A stretch of 64,000 bases of DNA from CAJQGY01 sp905478015 (GCA_943788365.1 CALSPZ010000001.1:124001-188000), one strand, 5' to 3'; counted from the stretch's first letter, positions 52,564 to 62,697 are shown. Notes: generated by a model not told the origin, from the letters alone. A program made the numbers and translations.

Positions 52564-53787
52564 ATGCTAAATAATTCATACATAAAACTTTCATTTTTAT
52601 TTATTTTTAATCTTTATATATTTTCTGATGACATTTATTTTCCATCTAAAAGTTGGGATGAAGTTCCCCCTAGTGAGTTTAGTATTGGTGAAGATAAAGT
52701 AGATAGACTTATAGATATAGCTTTTAAAGACGATTCTACTCAAGGCGTAGTAATTATAAAAAATGGAAAAATTATTGGTGAGAAATATGCAGATGGATAT
52801 AACTTTTCTTCGCATGGAACATCATGGTCTATGGCAAAAAGCTATTATGCTGCCTTAATTGGGATCTCTCTCGATAAGGGTGAAATAAACAGTCTCGATG
52901 ATAAAGTTGCAACATATCTTGAATATTTTAATGATGAGAGATCAGATATTACATTAAGAGATCTTTTGGATATGTCTAGTGGTTTGGATTTCCCAAGTCA
53001 TGAGCATGAGAAGATGTTTTTTCAAACTGATCATTTGGCTTATGCCAAGACAGTTGGGGTTGAAAAAGATGCTGGACAAAAATTTGAATATAACAATATA
53101 AATTCAATGCTTTTAGGCGATATTTTATTTCAGGTAACTGGAAAAAAAGCCGATGTTCTTTTTGAGGACAGGATTTTAAAACCATTAGAAATAAGTGATT
53201 ACAAGCTATGGAAGGATGAAAATGGCAATGTTTTAACTTATTGTTGCGTAGACATGTCAGCTAGAGATTATTCAAAATTAGGCCTTTTGTTTGCTAGAGA
53301 TGGGGTATGGAATGGAGAGGAGATACTTTCTAAAAAGTTTATCGATGAAACATTTCAGCTGGTATGGGATTCAACTCCAGAGCGTTTTACAAGATTGAGA
53401 AGAGGGTATTCACTTCATTGGTGGGTGTCAGCATACGAAGAAGATTTTAAAATATTTAATACCAGTGGTAAGTTTGGTCAATATACATTCGTAGATAGAA
53501 AGAACGATATAGTTGTTACAAGAATTACGAAATATAATCAGCAAGATTCTGGCGATGTGCAAATGTGGGGCCCAATGAAATATTTACGATGGGCTGGAGT
53601 AGAGAATGCAATAAATATTGGAAGGGTTTTGATTGAAAATGGTGCTATTAAGTCTGGATCTGATGTTATAACCCCCTTTACTGATAGTGAAGGCGAGTCA
53701 AAAGAGTTTAATGATCTTTACGGAGACTTTATTGGAGCTATAGAGGATTTAAGTTGTGATTGTTACTCAGACGAAGCTTTTAATTAA
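52564..53787 (+). CDS. Secreted serine hydrolase, beta-lactamase class C family
   Basis: About 407 residues with an N-terminal signal sequence (ending NLYIFS). The S-x-x-K nucleophile motif is GTSWSMAKSYYAALIG, the Y-x-N-type motif is FEYNNINSMLLGDI, and a C-terminal motif lies near GKFGQYTFVDR. The family includes esterases, amidases and D-aminopeptidases; true beta-lactamase activity cannot be inferred. The start is the ATG after a GTG at 52561. Confidence 0.85.
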   Translation: MLNNSYIKLSFLFIFNLYIFSDDIYFPSKSWDEVPPSEFSIGEDKVDRLIDIAFKDDSTQGVVIIKNGKIIGEKYADGYNFSSHGTSWSMAKSYYAALIGISLDKGEINSLDDKVATYLEYFNDERSDITLRDLLDMSSGLDFPSHEHEKMFFQTDHLAYAKTVGVEKDAGQKFEYNNINSMLLGDILFQVTGKKADVLFEDRILKPLEISDYKLWKDENGNVLTYCCVDMSARDYSKLGLLFARDGVWNGEEILSKKFIDETFQLVWDSTPERFTRLRRGYSLHWWVSAYEEDFKIFNTSGKFGQYTFVDRKNDIVVTRITKYNQQDSGDVQMWGPMKYLRWAGVENAINIGRVLIENGAIKSGSDVITPFTDSEGESKEFNDLYGDFIGAIEDLSCDCYSDEAFN

Positions 53788-53963
53788 GATTTATTAATTT
53801 TTTTTAGATAGGCATCTTTATCTTTTGCCCACTCTTCAAAATAGAAACCATCATTACCTTGTTTATTTAGGTATCTAACAAAAACTCTGCCATCTTCGTC
53901 TGTAAAACCAGACACATATGCCTCACCAGTAAGTTTATTTGGTCTTTTAAAATGCTCTTCCAT
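53784..53963 (-). CDS. Small protein, unknown (59 aa)
   Basis: 59 residues from ATG 53963 (MEEHFKRPNKLTGEAYVSGFTDEDG...), acidic and basic in turn, with no membrane helix. It begins 4 bases after the stop of the upstream permease and shares its last 4 bases with the convergent hydrolase gene. Codon use and placement suggest a real gene; no family recognised. Confidence 0.5.
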   Translation of the reverse strand: MEEHFKRPNKLTGEAYVSGFTDEDGRVFVRYLNKQGNDGFYFEEWAKDKDAYLKKINKS

Positions 53964-53967
53964 AACC

Positions 53968-54591
53968 CTAGGTCCAAACAAATAGAATCATGGGTATTGA
54001 TACAGCGATAATAAGAATATCCAATGGAAGACCTAGGCGCCAATAGTCAGTAAACTTATAGTTACCTGGACCCATAATCACAGTATTACATTGATGTCCT
54101 ATTGGTGTTAAGAAGGCGCAGCTAGCTCCGACCGCAACAACCATAAGAAAAGGCTCAATATCATAACCAAGTTGAGTAGCAATTCCAGCAGAAATTGGAG
54201 CCATAATAACTGCAGTCGCAGCATTATTAATAATATCTGTTGTTGCCATAGTTACTACAAGAATCAAGAATAGCAACCAGAATTGACTAACATTTTCTGC
54301 GTATAGAGAAATTTGATTTGAGATTACCTCACTTAAACCAGTTGTTTGCAGAGCACCTCCTATTGGTATCATTGCAGCAAGCATTATTACAATAGGCCAA
54401 TCAATATCTCTATAAAAATTACCATCTATAATTTTAATCCTCAAGAAGGCCAAAACGCATAATAAGAATGCAGCTGCAGTTGTAAGATAATTAAATGCAA
54501 CTAAGGTGATTGAGATACCGAAGAACACCATTCCCTTAAGAAGTCTACTTCTGCTTGGAATTGTTTGAAGTTCTCTTTGCCTCAATGGCAT
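53968..54591 (-). pseudogene. SLC13-type permease, C-terminal half after a frameshift
   Basis: 207 residues from the first ATG; the same frame is open upstream to about 54646 and reads VRDLEEEDVTNKIKHLGLM, the continuation expected after the N-terminal half. The protein contains the second set of SLC13/DASS helices, with TDIINNAATAVIMAPI and a late GPGNYKFTDYWRLGLPLD. Together with the upstream ORF it makes one permease of normal length (about 585 residues), interrupted by a one-base shift. Confidence 0.75.
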
Positions 54592-54641
54592 TAAACCTAA
54601 ATGTTTTATTTTATTTGTTACATCTTCTTCTTCGAGATCTC

Positions 54642-55733
54642 TTACACCAAGAAGCAGACATCCCCAGCTCTAAAAGTTTCTCTTGTTAACCTAGTTCTAT
54701 ATTTAGAGCCTTTTCTCCATAGACCAAGTAAATTTAATTCCTCATATGCAATTTTATGAAAGAAATCATGTTTTCTTCCAATTAACCTAGATCCCGGGGT
54801 AATCATTACTTCAATCTCTTCAAGATCATCATCTTTAAAGAAGTGCAGTTCCTCAGGTATTGAAAAATCAAAAGTTTCTAAAAGTGCAGCAAGATCATTT
54901 GGAGGAGTTTTAATAACTAAAATTTGATTTGCTTTAATTCTAGTATTATTTTTAACTTTACTAACTGCACCAGAACTATTTACTAAACCTATGACATCAA
55001 CATCCTCACCAGCCTGTCTTTTAAAAGCAGCAAGTGTCATTCCAATTGAATTACTATTTTCATTGACCTCAACCTCAAATAGATAACCTTTAAGATTTAT
55101 CAGAGAAACATTTCCAGATGAATCGCTTCTTAGGAGAATAAAATTTCTTCCTATGAAAGTTATAAATATAATTCCAAGCAAAGTTACTACAAGCCCAACA
55201 TATGAATAATCAAAAAAGCTAAAAGGGGAGCTCGATATAGATGCTTTATACTCAGAAATTATTATATTTGGAGGCGTACCAATAGTTGTATTCATGCCAC
55301 CTAAAATGCACGCAAAGGCTAATGGCATAAGGAATCTGGAGGGATGCCAGTCCATTTTTTGACACACATTAAGCGTAATTGGTAATAAAATGGCTAGAGC
55401 ACCAATATTATTTATAAAAGAAGATAAAAAGGCTGCTATTAAAAGTAAAGAAATTAAAAACTGAAGCTCTGAAAATTTTCTTGTACCAATAATTTTACCA
55501 ACTAAACCTGTTAATCCTGAATTTTTTAAGCCCTGACTTATAACAAGAACAAGCGCCACAGTTAAAACTGCTGGATGAGAAAATCCTAAAAAAGCATCTG
55601 AGGCTGGAATAACGCCCATTGTTATTAGAAGCATTAAAGCAGCTATAGTAAGAGCATCGTATCTAAACTTGCCCCATATAAATGCAAAGAGAAGGCCTAT
55701 TAATGTTGAGGAGAGAATAAACTGATCACTCAT
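54642..55733 (-). pseudogene. SLC13-type permease with RCK_C domains, N-terminal half
   Basis: 363 residues: first helical half (FINNIGALAILLPI, GGMNTTIGTPPNIIISEY, a sodium/substrate loop of the DASS family) and two cytosolic RCK_C-like domains, ending RETFRAGDVCFLV. Homologues continue as GDVLLLxG, and this continuation is found one base out of frame just before the stop, so a base is missing between about 54645 and 54660. It would import sulfate or dicarboxylates. A broken gene, a sequencing error or frameshifting are all possible. Confidence 0.75.
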
Positions 55734-55741
55734 GATTATTC

Positions 55742-56827
55742 TTAACTAGGCATATTCTCAACATATAATGAAGTCGATGGGTATGCAAATTCTGAACCAT
55801 CCTCCTTAACAATTTTCATTATATTGAATATTAGTTCCTCTTTTATTCTATTGAAATCAGCAAATCCAACAGGATCTGCAAAAGCAACGATCCTAACATC
55901 AATTGAACTTGCACCAAGCTCAACAACTCTAACCACAGGATCAAGGTCAGAATCAGAAACAAAATTATTACTTTCTATAATATATTGTTTAATATGAGAT
56001 CTAATGTTTTCTAACTCTTCAATAGAAGTTGAATATATTAAGTTAATCGTCCAATTAATCCTTCTATTAATCATTTCACCATGATTAATCACCTTTACAT
56101 CTGACAAATCTTTATTAGGAATTATCATTGGAGCTGTATCAAATGTTCTTATTACCGTTGATCTAAAACCTATTGTTTCAACTATTCCATGAAGCTCACC
56201 AACAACTTCAATTCTATCTCCTGGTTGGAACCTATGCTCACCAATAATGAGTATTCCTGCAATAAGGTTCTTAAAAAAATCTTGTGCTCCGAGAGCTACA
56301 GCAACTGAAAATAAGCCTAATCCGGCTACCAATGGACCAATTTGAATACCAAAAATATCAAGAATAATAGCAACACCTATAACCCAGACGATAAATCTAG
56401 ATGCTCTTTCAAGCCACATTTGCATGGATGCGGTCAACCAGGAGCTGGTAGATAGAGCTGCAAAAATAGGTTTAACAGCGCTTGAAAGAGCGCTAAAAAT
56501 AGTAAAAATTACAAAAGCTCTAACTATACTTGTAGCTATATCTCCAACAATTCCTGAAATAGGCAATATTAGAGTGCAGATATAAAGAGCGATTGTAATA
56601 GGGACTAAACCTAATGGTTTTTTTAAAGCGTTGAGTATTTCATCGTCTATATTGGATTCAGTGCTTTGTGCAAGCTTGCTTAATGAATTCAAAATAACAG
56701 AGATAACAAATCCTCTGAAAAGAAATGCTACGAGCAAGACTAGTAATGAAGAAATTATGGAACCAAGATCTATACCTAGAAAGCCCACACTCCAAACATC
56801 TCGAATTAAAACAATAAAGTCATTCAT
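55742..56827 (-). CDS. Small-conductance mechanosensitive channel, MscS family
   Basis: 361 residues. Several N-terminal helices precede the pore-lining segment LGLFSVAVALGAQDFFKNLIAGILII and the beta domain FQPGDRIEVVGELHGIVETIGFRSTVIRTFD, which is the MscS signature. It opens under membrane tension in osmotic downshock. The gene starts 8 bases upstream of the permease and is read in the same direction. Confidence 0.93.
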   Translation of the reverse strand: MNDFIVLIRDVWSVGFLGIDLGSIISSLLVLLVAFLFRGFVISVILNSLSKLAQSTESNIDDEILNALKKPLGLVPITIALYICTLILPISGIVGDIATSIVRAFVIFTIFSALSSAVKPIFAALSTSSWLTASMQMWLERASRFIVWVIGVAIILDIFGIQIGPLVAGLGLFSVAVALGAQDFFKNLIAGILIIGEHRFQPGDRIEVVGELHGIVETIGFRSTVIRTFDTAPMIIPNKDLSDVKVINHGEMINRRINWTINLIYSTSIEELENIRSHIKQYIIESNNFVSDSDLDPVVRVVELGASSIDVRIVAFADPVGFADFNRIKEELIFNIMKIVKEDGSEFAYPSTSLYVENMPS

Positions 56828-56888
56828 AATAATTAATATATTTAACCTAGTTTATTTTATATCTATTTTTAATTAATAGGTACAAAGA

Positions 56889-57590
56889 TCACTTCTTAGT
56901 TTTATCAATAATAAAGAAAGGAATATAGAGCAAATAAAACATTATTAATGCTATAGGTGTTGTTATTAACAAATGATAGGGAGGGTCTGGAAATAAGTCG
57001 AAGAGACTTTCCCCAGCTGGTTTTTGTGCAAAGTACCAATAATTTGCTGGATCACCAAGCACTGAATTAATAATCAATATAGCAGGAACTAATCCAAAAA
57101 GTGTTATTAAGGATACTAATCCTACATCTTTAAAATACGGTCTATGGTTTAAAGTAATAGTTGCATACATAATTCCTAAAATTATCATTCCATGCCCAAT
57201 GTAAAAATAAACATACTCTATATCAAATTTCTGTATATCTGGGGTTATCATGGCCAATGTTGCACCAGCCATTCCCCAAAAAAATGCAATTTTGTAGCAA
57301 ATTTTAGGACCACCTAGCAAGAACCATGCTACAAATATCTCTGACAGATCACACATATGAAAAGGCAAAACCTCTCTCCAATTATAGGGAGTCTCTAAAT
57401 AGAATAAATCTTTTAATGGAGAGGTAATAACATGTGCCAGGATCACATACGCTATTAATTTTGATACATTGTCAGTGGCTTTCTGAGTTGCATTTTTCAT
57501 TCTCAAAGGAACAATTATACATACGGATGTAACAAGCAATAAAGTTAATAGATGAAGGTTTGAAAATAGAACAAATGTATTATCAGACAT
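56889..57590 (-). CDS. YwaF/TIGR02206-type membrane protein
   Basis: 233 residues, six predicted helices. EVLPFHMCDLSEIFVAWFLLG and NYWYFAQKPAGESLFDLFPDPPYHLLI are the conserved blocks of the YwaF-like family. Function unknown. Upstream of mscS in the same direction, but separated by a 61-base gap. Confidence 0.75.
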   Translation of the reverse strand: MSDNTFVLFSNLHLLTLLLVTSVCIIVPLRMKNATQKATDNVSKLIAYVILAHVITSPLKDLFYLETPYNWREVLPFHMCDLSEIFVAWFLLGGPKICYKIAFFWGMAGATLAMITPDIQKFDIEYVYFYIGHGMIILGIMYATITLNHRPYFKDVGLVSLITLFGLVPAILIINSVLGDPANYWYFAQKPAGESLFDLFPDPPYHLLITTPIALIMFYLLYIPFFIIDKTKK

Positions 57591-57630
57591 ATAAGCCTCA
57601 AAAATTTATTTAAGACATTATAGTTTAAAT

Positions 57631-59613
57631 TTAAGAATTATCTAATCTATCAAGCAGTAGCTTTTCTGTAAGAATGGCAGGAAGAATATCTGGTTCAGCC
57701 ATTCCAGGCTTCCAATATACATATAAAGGAACGCCACTTCTGCCATAAAAATTCAAAGATTTTAAAATATTACTATCTTTATTAGTCCAATCTGCAACCA
57801 CGTAGCTTATTTTGTTATTAAGTAAGTATTCTTTTACAAGGGGTCTTGATAATGCAATCCTATCATTTGCTTGACAGGTAATACACCAAGCTGCTGTAAA
57901 GTTAATCAAGTAGGCCTGATCATTTACCTGCATCTCATCTTCAATACCTAAATACCAATCACCAGTTTTACTTTTAGTTATATCTGCTGAAGAAGAGCTA
58001 TCCAAAGCACCATCATTTATTGAAGAAAGCTGCATAAGTATCAAACCAATAATTAAAACAGTTGTTATCAAAATCAGAATAAAATTTTTAAAAGATTTTA
58101 GTACCCAAAATAGCAATCCAATAAGTAATAAACATAATAATAGGCTTATTAAGCTTTCTGAGCTGGATTGAATACTAAAGACCCATATCAGCCATAAAGC
58201 AGTTGCAAACATTGGAAATGCAAAAAACTCTTTAAGTGTTTCCATCCACTTACCAGGTCTTGGCATATATGATATTAATCTAGGATTGGCACTGAGCAGC
58301 ATATATGGTGCTGCAAATCCAAGCCCAAGAGATGCAAAAATTGGTAATGTTGAAGCCGATGGTTGAACTAGCGCATATCCAATAGCTGCACCCATAAATG
58401 GTGCTGTGCAAGGTGAGGCAACAATTACTGCAAGGACACCTGTTAAGAAAGAATTCAAATAACCTGAATATGATTCTTTGTTAAGATTAGATCTAGTTAG
58501 AGAACTACCTATATTTATATCTGTCAGCAAAACAAGACCAATAACAAACATTACAATCGCTAAAGATGAAACTATTAATGGAGACTGAAGCTGAAAACCC
58601 CATCCCAAATAGTTACCGGACTCTTTCAAGATTATCAAAAGAACAGCAATAGCAATAAATGATAACAATACACCAAGTGAAAAACTAAGAGAATGAAGCC
58701 GTATCTTGGATTCTGACTCACCACTCATTGACACAAAACTAAGCACCTTAAGCGATATAACTGGAAAGACACATGGCATGAGATTTAATATCAAGCCTCC
58801 TATAAAAGCAAAGAATAGAGCTTGAAGCATTCCGAATGCATCATCTTTTTCAGCATAATTAGTTAAATCAGAATCTATTAAATATAAGCTTTCATCTATC
58901 TCAATAACACCTTTAATATTTTTATTATCAGGCTTAATATCTAGCAGTTCTATTTTAAGAAGAAAAGAATTCTCATATTCTAGAAGTTCTTGCTTTGAAG
59001 CATGATTAACAAAATCTTTATTTTCAGAGAAGAAATAAACATCTGAAGCAGTCGTTGTTTTAGAAAATCTTATCTCTAAAATTTCACCATTTATACTTGC
59101 CTCAACTGGTAAAACAATTGAAGGTATTTTTGATTGAACTTCAGCAAGGCTATTGTCAAATGCAATTTCACCAAGAGAGGTTTTTATAACAGCTTTTTCT
59201 GGAATGCATACATCCGCACATATTAAAAAATCTATAGAAACTTCAATTAACGCATCAGAATCAATGCCTATACTCTCTATAACTTCATAAGGAAAAATAA
59301 CCTGATCATCATAACCATATGTCATTAAGGGCGGATAAGGTATTAAATGTGGGGCTGGCCAATTAATTTGGCCTAATTCAAGATTATTAGGCAGATTCCA
59401 TTTAACTTCTAACGGGCCACCAGAATCACCTGGGTTCCTCCAGTATGTATGCCAACCGTTGTCAAGATCAAATTTTATTCCAATATATGATTGGTTTATA
59501 TTTAAATTATCTGAGCTTTTGATTAAAGAAACCGTTGCATGGCCAGTATTAACTTCATTAGCAGACATGCCAATAAAAGGAATTAGAAGAAGCAGTAGAA
59601 ATTTATTTTTCAT
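57631..59613 (-). CDS. dsbD: Thiol:disulfide interchange protein DsbD-like
   Basis: 660 residues: signal peptide; periplasmic N-terminal domain with ICADVCIPEKA; an eight-helix transmembrane domain with the two redox cysteines in NLMPCVFPVISLKVLSF and ASPCTAPFMGAAIGYALVQ; and a C-terminal thioredoxin domain with FTAAWCITCQAND. It moves electrons from cytosolic thioredoxin to periplasmic partners, including CcmG. N-terminal domain and length are closest to the ScsB/DsbD branch. The CITC matches CcmG here. Confidence 0.9.
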   Translation of the reverse strand: MKNKFLLLLLIPFIGMSANEVNTGHATVSLIKSSDNLNINQSYIGIKFDLDNGWHTYWRNPGDSGGPLEVKWNLPNNLELGQINWPAPHLIPYPPLMTYGYDDQVIFPYEVIESIGIDSDALIEVSIDFLICADVCIPEKAVIKTSLGEIAFDNSLAEVQSKIPSIVLPVEASINGEILEIRFSKTTTASDVYFFSENKDFVNHASKQELLEYENSFLLKIELLDIKPDNKNIKGVIEIDESLYLIDSDLTNYAEKDDAFGMLQALFFAFIGGLILNLMPCVFPVISLKVLSFVSMSGESESKIRLHSLSFSLGVLLSFIAIAVLLIILKESGNYLGWGFQLQSPLIVSSLAIVMFVIGLVLLTDINIGSSLTRSNLNKESYSGYLNSFLTGVLAVIVASPCTAPFMGAAIGYALVQPSASTLPIFASLGLGFAAPYMLLSANPRLISYMPRPGKWMETLKEFFAFPMFATALWLIWVFSIQSSSESLISLLLCLLLIGLLFWVLKSFKNFILILITTVLIIGLILMQLSSINDGALDSSSSADITKSKTGDWYLGIEDEMQVNDQAYLINFTAAWCITCQANDRIALSRPLVKEYLLNNKISYVVADWTNKDSNILKSLNFYGRSGVPLYVYWKPGMAEPDILPAILTEKLLLDRLDNS

Positions 59614-59765
59614 AATTAAATTTTATCATTATATAAATTTTGAATCGTGTTTTATGTTCTAATAGTTGAGTATTAAATAGTTAATTGCAATAGTAATAAC
59701 TTTTTAATATATTTTATAAATCTTTATATTTGGAACTACTTAATAAATTTTTTGTCATAAATAAT

Positions 59766-60167
59766 ATGAAACTAATATACATACTAACTTTATTATTATC
59801 CATGGTTGCATATTCTGAAGAAAGCGTTGATGAGATAGTACAGCCTGAAGATATATGGATGCTTGATATTCATAGCAGCAGATTTTCAGGAAATGGCCAG
59901 GTTTTATATCAAATGCCTCAAGATGCACTTCATACATTTAGAGGAAGGGAGTATGGTGATTGGAATCAATTCTCCTTCATAGATTCAAGAAGATTAGTGA
60001 GGCTGAAAAAGGGTTACAGAGTTAAACTTATCGAGCCTTTTTTCAATGGAGATATCTATAAAGTAAATCTTCTAGACGGATTCAGTAAGGATAAAACATA
60101 TTATATAATCACAGATGATTTAAATCGCAAATATAAAAAAATGGAGCAGGTCAATGATAAAAAATAA
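59766..60167 (+). CDS. Exported protein, unknown (133 aa)
   Basis: 133 residues from the ATG at 59766; the signal peptide is MKLIYILTLLLSMVAYS. The mature part has DIWMLDIHSSRFSGNGQVLYQMPQDALHTFRGREYGDWNQF and a C-terminal YKVNLLDGFSKDKTYYII, all beta-like. No family recognised. Overlaps the glycine-zipper lipoprotein gene by 14 bases, which suggests a joint envelope role. A longer TTG-initiated frame lacks support. Confidence 0.5.
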   Translation: MKLIYILTLLLSMVAYSEESVDEIVQPEDIWMLDIHSSRFSGNGQVLYQMPQDALHTFRGREYGDWNQFSFIDSRRLVRLKKGYRVKLIEPFFNGDIYKVNLLDGFSKDKTYYIITDDLNRKYKKMEQVNDKK

Positions 60168-60618
60168 ACTTTCAATAATAATACTTTTAGGTCTATTTGC
60201 ATCAAGCTGTGTAAATATGTCACAGCAACCTACTACAGTATCTCGAAGCGATGTTCAGAAACAACAAAGTATAACTCTTGGTACTATTATAGATATTACT
60301 AATGTAACTATCGAAGGTGATAGAAGGCTTGGTGCAGCTGCAGGTGCAGCAATTGGTGGAGTTGCTGGTAAAAATACAACTGATTCTGATACTGAGTCAG
60401 ATATTGCTTCTGTTCTCGGAGCTCTAGCAGGTAGTGCTATTGGAGCAAATATAGGCTCATCTTTAACTAAAAAAAATGGAGTTGAGTTGTTGATAGAAAC
60501 AACCACGGGAAGGCTTGTGTCTATTATCCAGGAATCTAGCGAAATCCGATATGAAAGAAATCAGAAAGTAAGAATCATAAAAAGAAATGGAAAATCTAGA
60601 GTCTTACCCATTGATTAA
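60154..60618 (+). CDS. Glycine-zipper outer-membrane lipoprotein (SlyB-like)
   Basis: 154 residues. Lipobox FASSC gives lipidated Cys at 19. Two glycine-zipper helices (RLGAAAGAAIGGVAG and SVLGALAGSAIGANIG) are followed by a short beta domain with a basic end. This is the SlyB/PcpA-type architecture. It shares one base with recX. Confidence 0.82.
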   Translation: MIKNKLSIIILLGLFASSCVNMSQQPTTVSRSDVQKQQSITLGTIIDITNVTIEGDRRLGAAAGAAIGGVAGKNTTDSDTESDIASVLGALAGSAIGANIGSSLTKKNGVELLIETTTGRLVSIIQESSEIRYERNQKVRIIKRNGKSRVLPID

Positions 60619-61058
60619 TGACAGAAGATTCGTATATTGAAATCTACAATAAAGCTTTAGATATCCTTTCTAGGAGAGAGCATTCGCAAAAAGAATTATC
60701 AGATAAGCTTTTAAAAAAATTCTCTAATCAAGATCTTATCGAACAATCTATTCAAAAGCTTGAAGATAACTGTTTGGTTAACGATGAAAGGTTTTCTGAA
60801 CATTATGTTGCAGCACGAAAAAGAAAAGGATTTGGACCAAAGAAAATATCATATGAGCTTGTTTCAAAAGGTGTAGAAAAATCTATTGCCAGTAAGGCAA
60901 TATTTGAATCGGGTGAATGGAAAGAGTTAGCACATCAAGTCTTTAATAAGAAATTTAAAGAAGGCGTTGCAGTTGATTTTAAACTTAAGGCCAAGCAAAA
61001 AAACTTTTTAATAAATAGGGGCTTCTCTTTTACAGAAATCGAATCAGTTTTTAACTAG
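60618..61058 (+). CDS. recX: Regulatory protein RecX
   Basis: 146 residues of tandem three-helix repeats. ALDILSRREHSQKELSDKLLKKF and KLEDNCLVNDERFSEHYVAARKRKGFGPKKISYELVSKGV are the RecX signature. It inhibits RecA filament growth. recA is not in the window; recX is separated from it here and placed before dnaX. Confidence 0.9.
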   Translation: MTEDSYIEIYNKALDILSRREHSQKELSDKLLKKFSNQDLIEQSIQKLEDNCLVNDERFSEHYVAARKRKGFGPKKISYELVSKGVEKSIASKAIFESGEWKELAHQVFNKKFKEGVAVDFKLKAKQKNFLINRGFSFTEIESVFN

Positions 61059-61079
61059 GTCATGTTATGATCAGCCCAT

Positions 61080-62696
61080 ATGTCTTATGAGGTTTTAGCA
61101 AGAAAATACAGACCATCCAACTTCGAGGAAGTTGTAGGACAGCCTCATATAATTCAAGCGATTGTAAATAGCATTGCTTCAAACAAAATACATCAAGCTT
61201 ATATATTTTCAGGTACCAGGGGTGTAGGCAAAACCACCTTGGCTAGAATATTATCTAAGTGCCTTAACTGTCTTTCTTCAGAAGAGCCTGTAACAAAGCC
61301 ATGTGATAAATGTACGGTATGTGATGAAATAAAAAATGGAAGACATTTAGACTTTCTTGAGATTGATGCTGCATCAAAAACAGGGGTTGATGACATGAGA
61401 GAGCTGCTTGATACAGTTCAATATAAACCATCCTCCGGAAGGTACAAAATCTACTTAATAGACGAGGTTCATATGTTATCTACAAGCAGCTTTAATGCTT
61501 TGCTTAAAACTTTAGAAGAACCCCCAGCACATGTCATTTTTATTTTTGCAACAACTGACCCAGAAAAAATTCCAAAAACTGTTCAATCTAGATGCCTCCA
61601 ACTAAATCTTAAAACTATAAATAAAGATGATTTAGAAATGCATCTTCAGAATGTAATCAATTCTGAGCAGATCGAGCATGATAAAAATTCTCTAAGTTTA
61701 ATATCAGAATCAGCGCAAGGTTCTGTTAGGGATGCTCTTACTCTTTTAGATCAATCTATAGCTCATGGTAATGGGTCACTTAAAGAAGAGGATGTAAAGG
61801 AGCTACTTGGAACGATTGATGACTCTCTTATATCAGACTTAATTGATGCTGTGGTCAGTGGTGATGCTGAAAATACATTTAATATTTTTTATAAGATAGA
61901 AGAGCTTACCCCTGAATATGAAAATGTTCTTAAGCATATTATTAGCTTTATTCATAAAGTTTCTTTAGAGCAGGCTCTTCAAAATTCAAACAATGAACCT
62001 ATCAAGATTATCGCGCAAGCTGTTGATAGGGAATTCATTCAACTCATTTATGAAATAGCTGTTAACTCTTATTCGAAGTTCAGCATCCACCCAAATCCCA
62101 AAGAAGCATTAGAGATTTGTTTACTAAGAATGTTAGCCTTCAATCCATTGGCAAGTATTCATGATAAATCAAAATTAATAAACGAAAGTTTGAAGGAAAA
62201 AAAAAAATTAAATAAACCTCTTAGCAATCAAAAAAAAGACCTATCAACTAAATCTAGCAAAGTCTCTATTGAACAAAAAGTTGAGAAAAGTCCATCTACA
62301 AATAACCTTTTAAAAATAGAATCTAATCAAGATTGGATATCTTTCTTTAGGACACTTAAAATGAGTGTTTTTGTAAAAAATTATTATGGAAATTTTATTT
62401 TTATTAAAATAGAAAATAATGAAATATATTTAGGAGGAGATCTTAAAAAATATCAGATACCTCCAAATGTAGAAAAAGAATTCGAAAATATATGTTCCGA
62501 AGCTTTTAAAGTAAATATGAAAATTAAACTAGAGCACTCTAATATTAATGACGGACCATTACAGCAAGAAGAGCAAGAAAATATAGCCAAGCAGTCAAAT
62601 GCAGAAGATAGCATCAATAATAATGACTCGATTAAAAATTTTATGACAAAATTCGATGCAACTTTAAAAGAAAAATCTATTAAACCAGTTAACTAA
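61080..62696 (+). CDS. dnaX: DNA polymerase III subunits gamma and tau, with an A11 slippage site
   Basis: 538 residues. AAA+ domain: Walker A GTRGVGKTT (45-53), a zinc module with Cys pairs (CLNC ... CDKCTVC), Walker B LIDEVHM, and sensor 1 ATTDPEKIPKTV. The collar domain ends near 370. Exactly there, at 62197-62207, is a run of eleven A; slipping to the -1 frame gives only Ile-Lys and a stop (TAA 62213-62215), a product of about 378 residues that matches gamma. The full-length tau C terminus continues for 160 residues. ybaB is absent between dnaX and recR. Confidence 0.95.
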   Translation: MSYEVLARKYRPSNFEEVVGQPHIIQAIVNSIASNKIHQAYIFSGTRGVGKTTLARILSKCLNCLSSEEPVTKPCDKCTVCDEIKNGRHLDFLEIDAASKTGVDDMRELLDTVQYKPSSGRYKIYLIDEVHMLSTSSFNALLKTLEEPPAHVIFIFATTDPEKIPKTVQSRCLQLNLKTINKDDLEMHLQNVINSEQIEHDKNSLSLISESAQGSVRDALTLLDQSIAHGNGSLKEEDVKELLGTIDDSLISDLIDAVVSGDAENTFNIFYKIEELTPEYENVLKHIISFIHKVSLEQALQNSNNEPIKIIAQAVDREFIQLIYEIAVNSYSKFSIHPNPKEALEICLLRMLAFNPLASIHDKSKLINESLKEKKKLNKPLSNQKKDLSTKSSKVSIEQKVEKSPSTNNLLKIESNQDWISFFRTLKMSVFVKNYYGNFIFIKIENNEIYLGGDLKKYQIPPNVEKEFENICSEAFKVNMKIKLEHSNINDGPLQQEEQENIAKQSNAEDSINNNDSIKNFMTKFDATLKEKSIKPVN

Positions 62697-62697
62697 T

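Noticed and set aside
54640..54665. Programmed -1 frameshifting in the SLC13 permease
   Set aside because: No X-XXY-YYZ slippery heptamer and no downstream stimulatory structure is evident; a missing base is the simpler explanation.
62229..62251. A second A8 run in dnaX (62230-62237) that also leads to a nearby -1 stop
   Set aside because: It is shorter and further from the collar-domain boundary; the A11 run is the better gamma site, though both could contribute.
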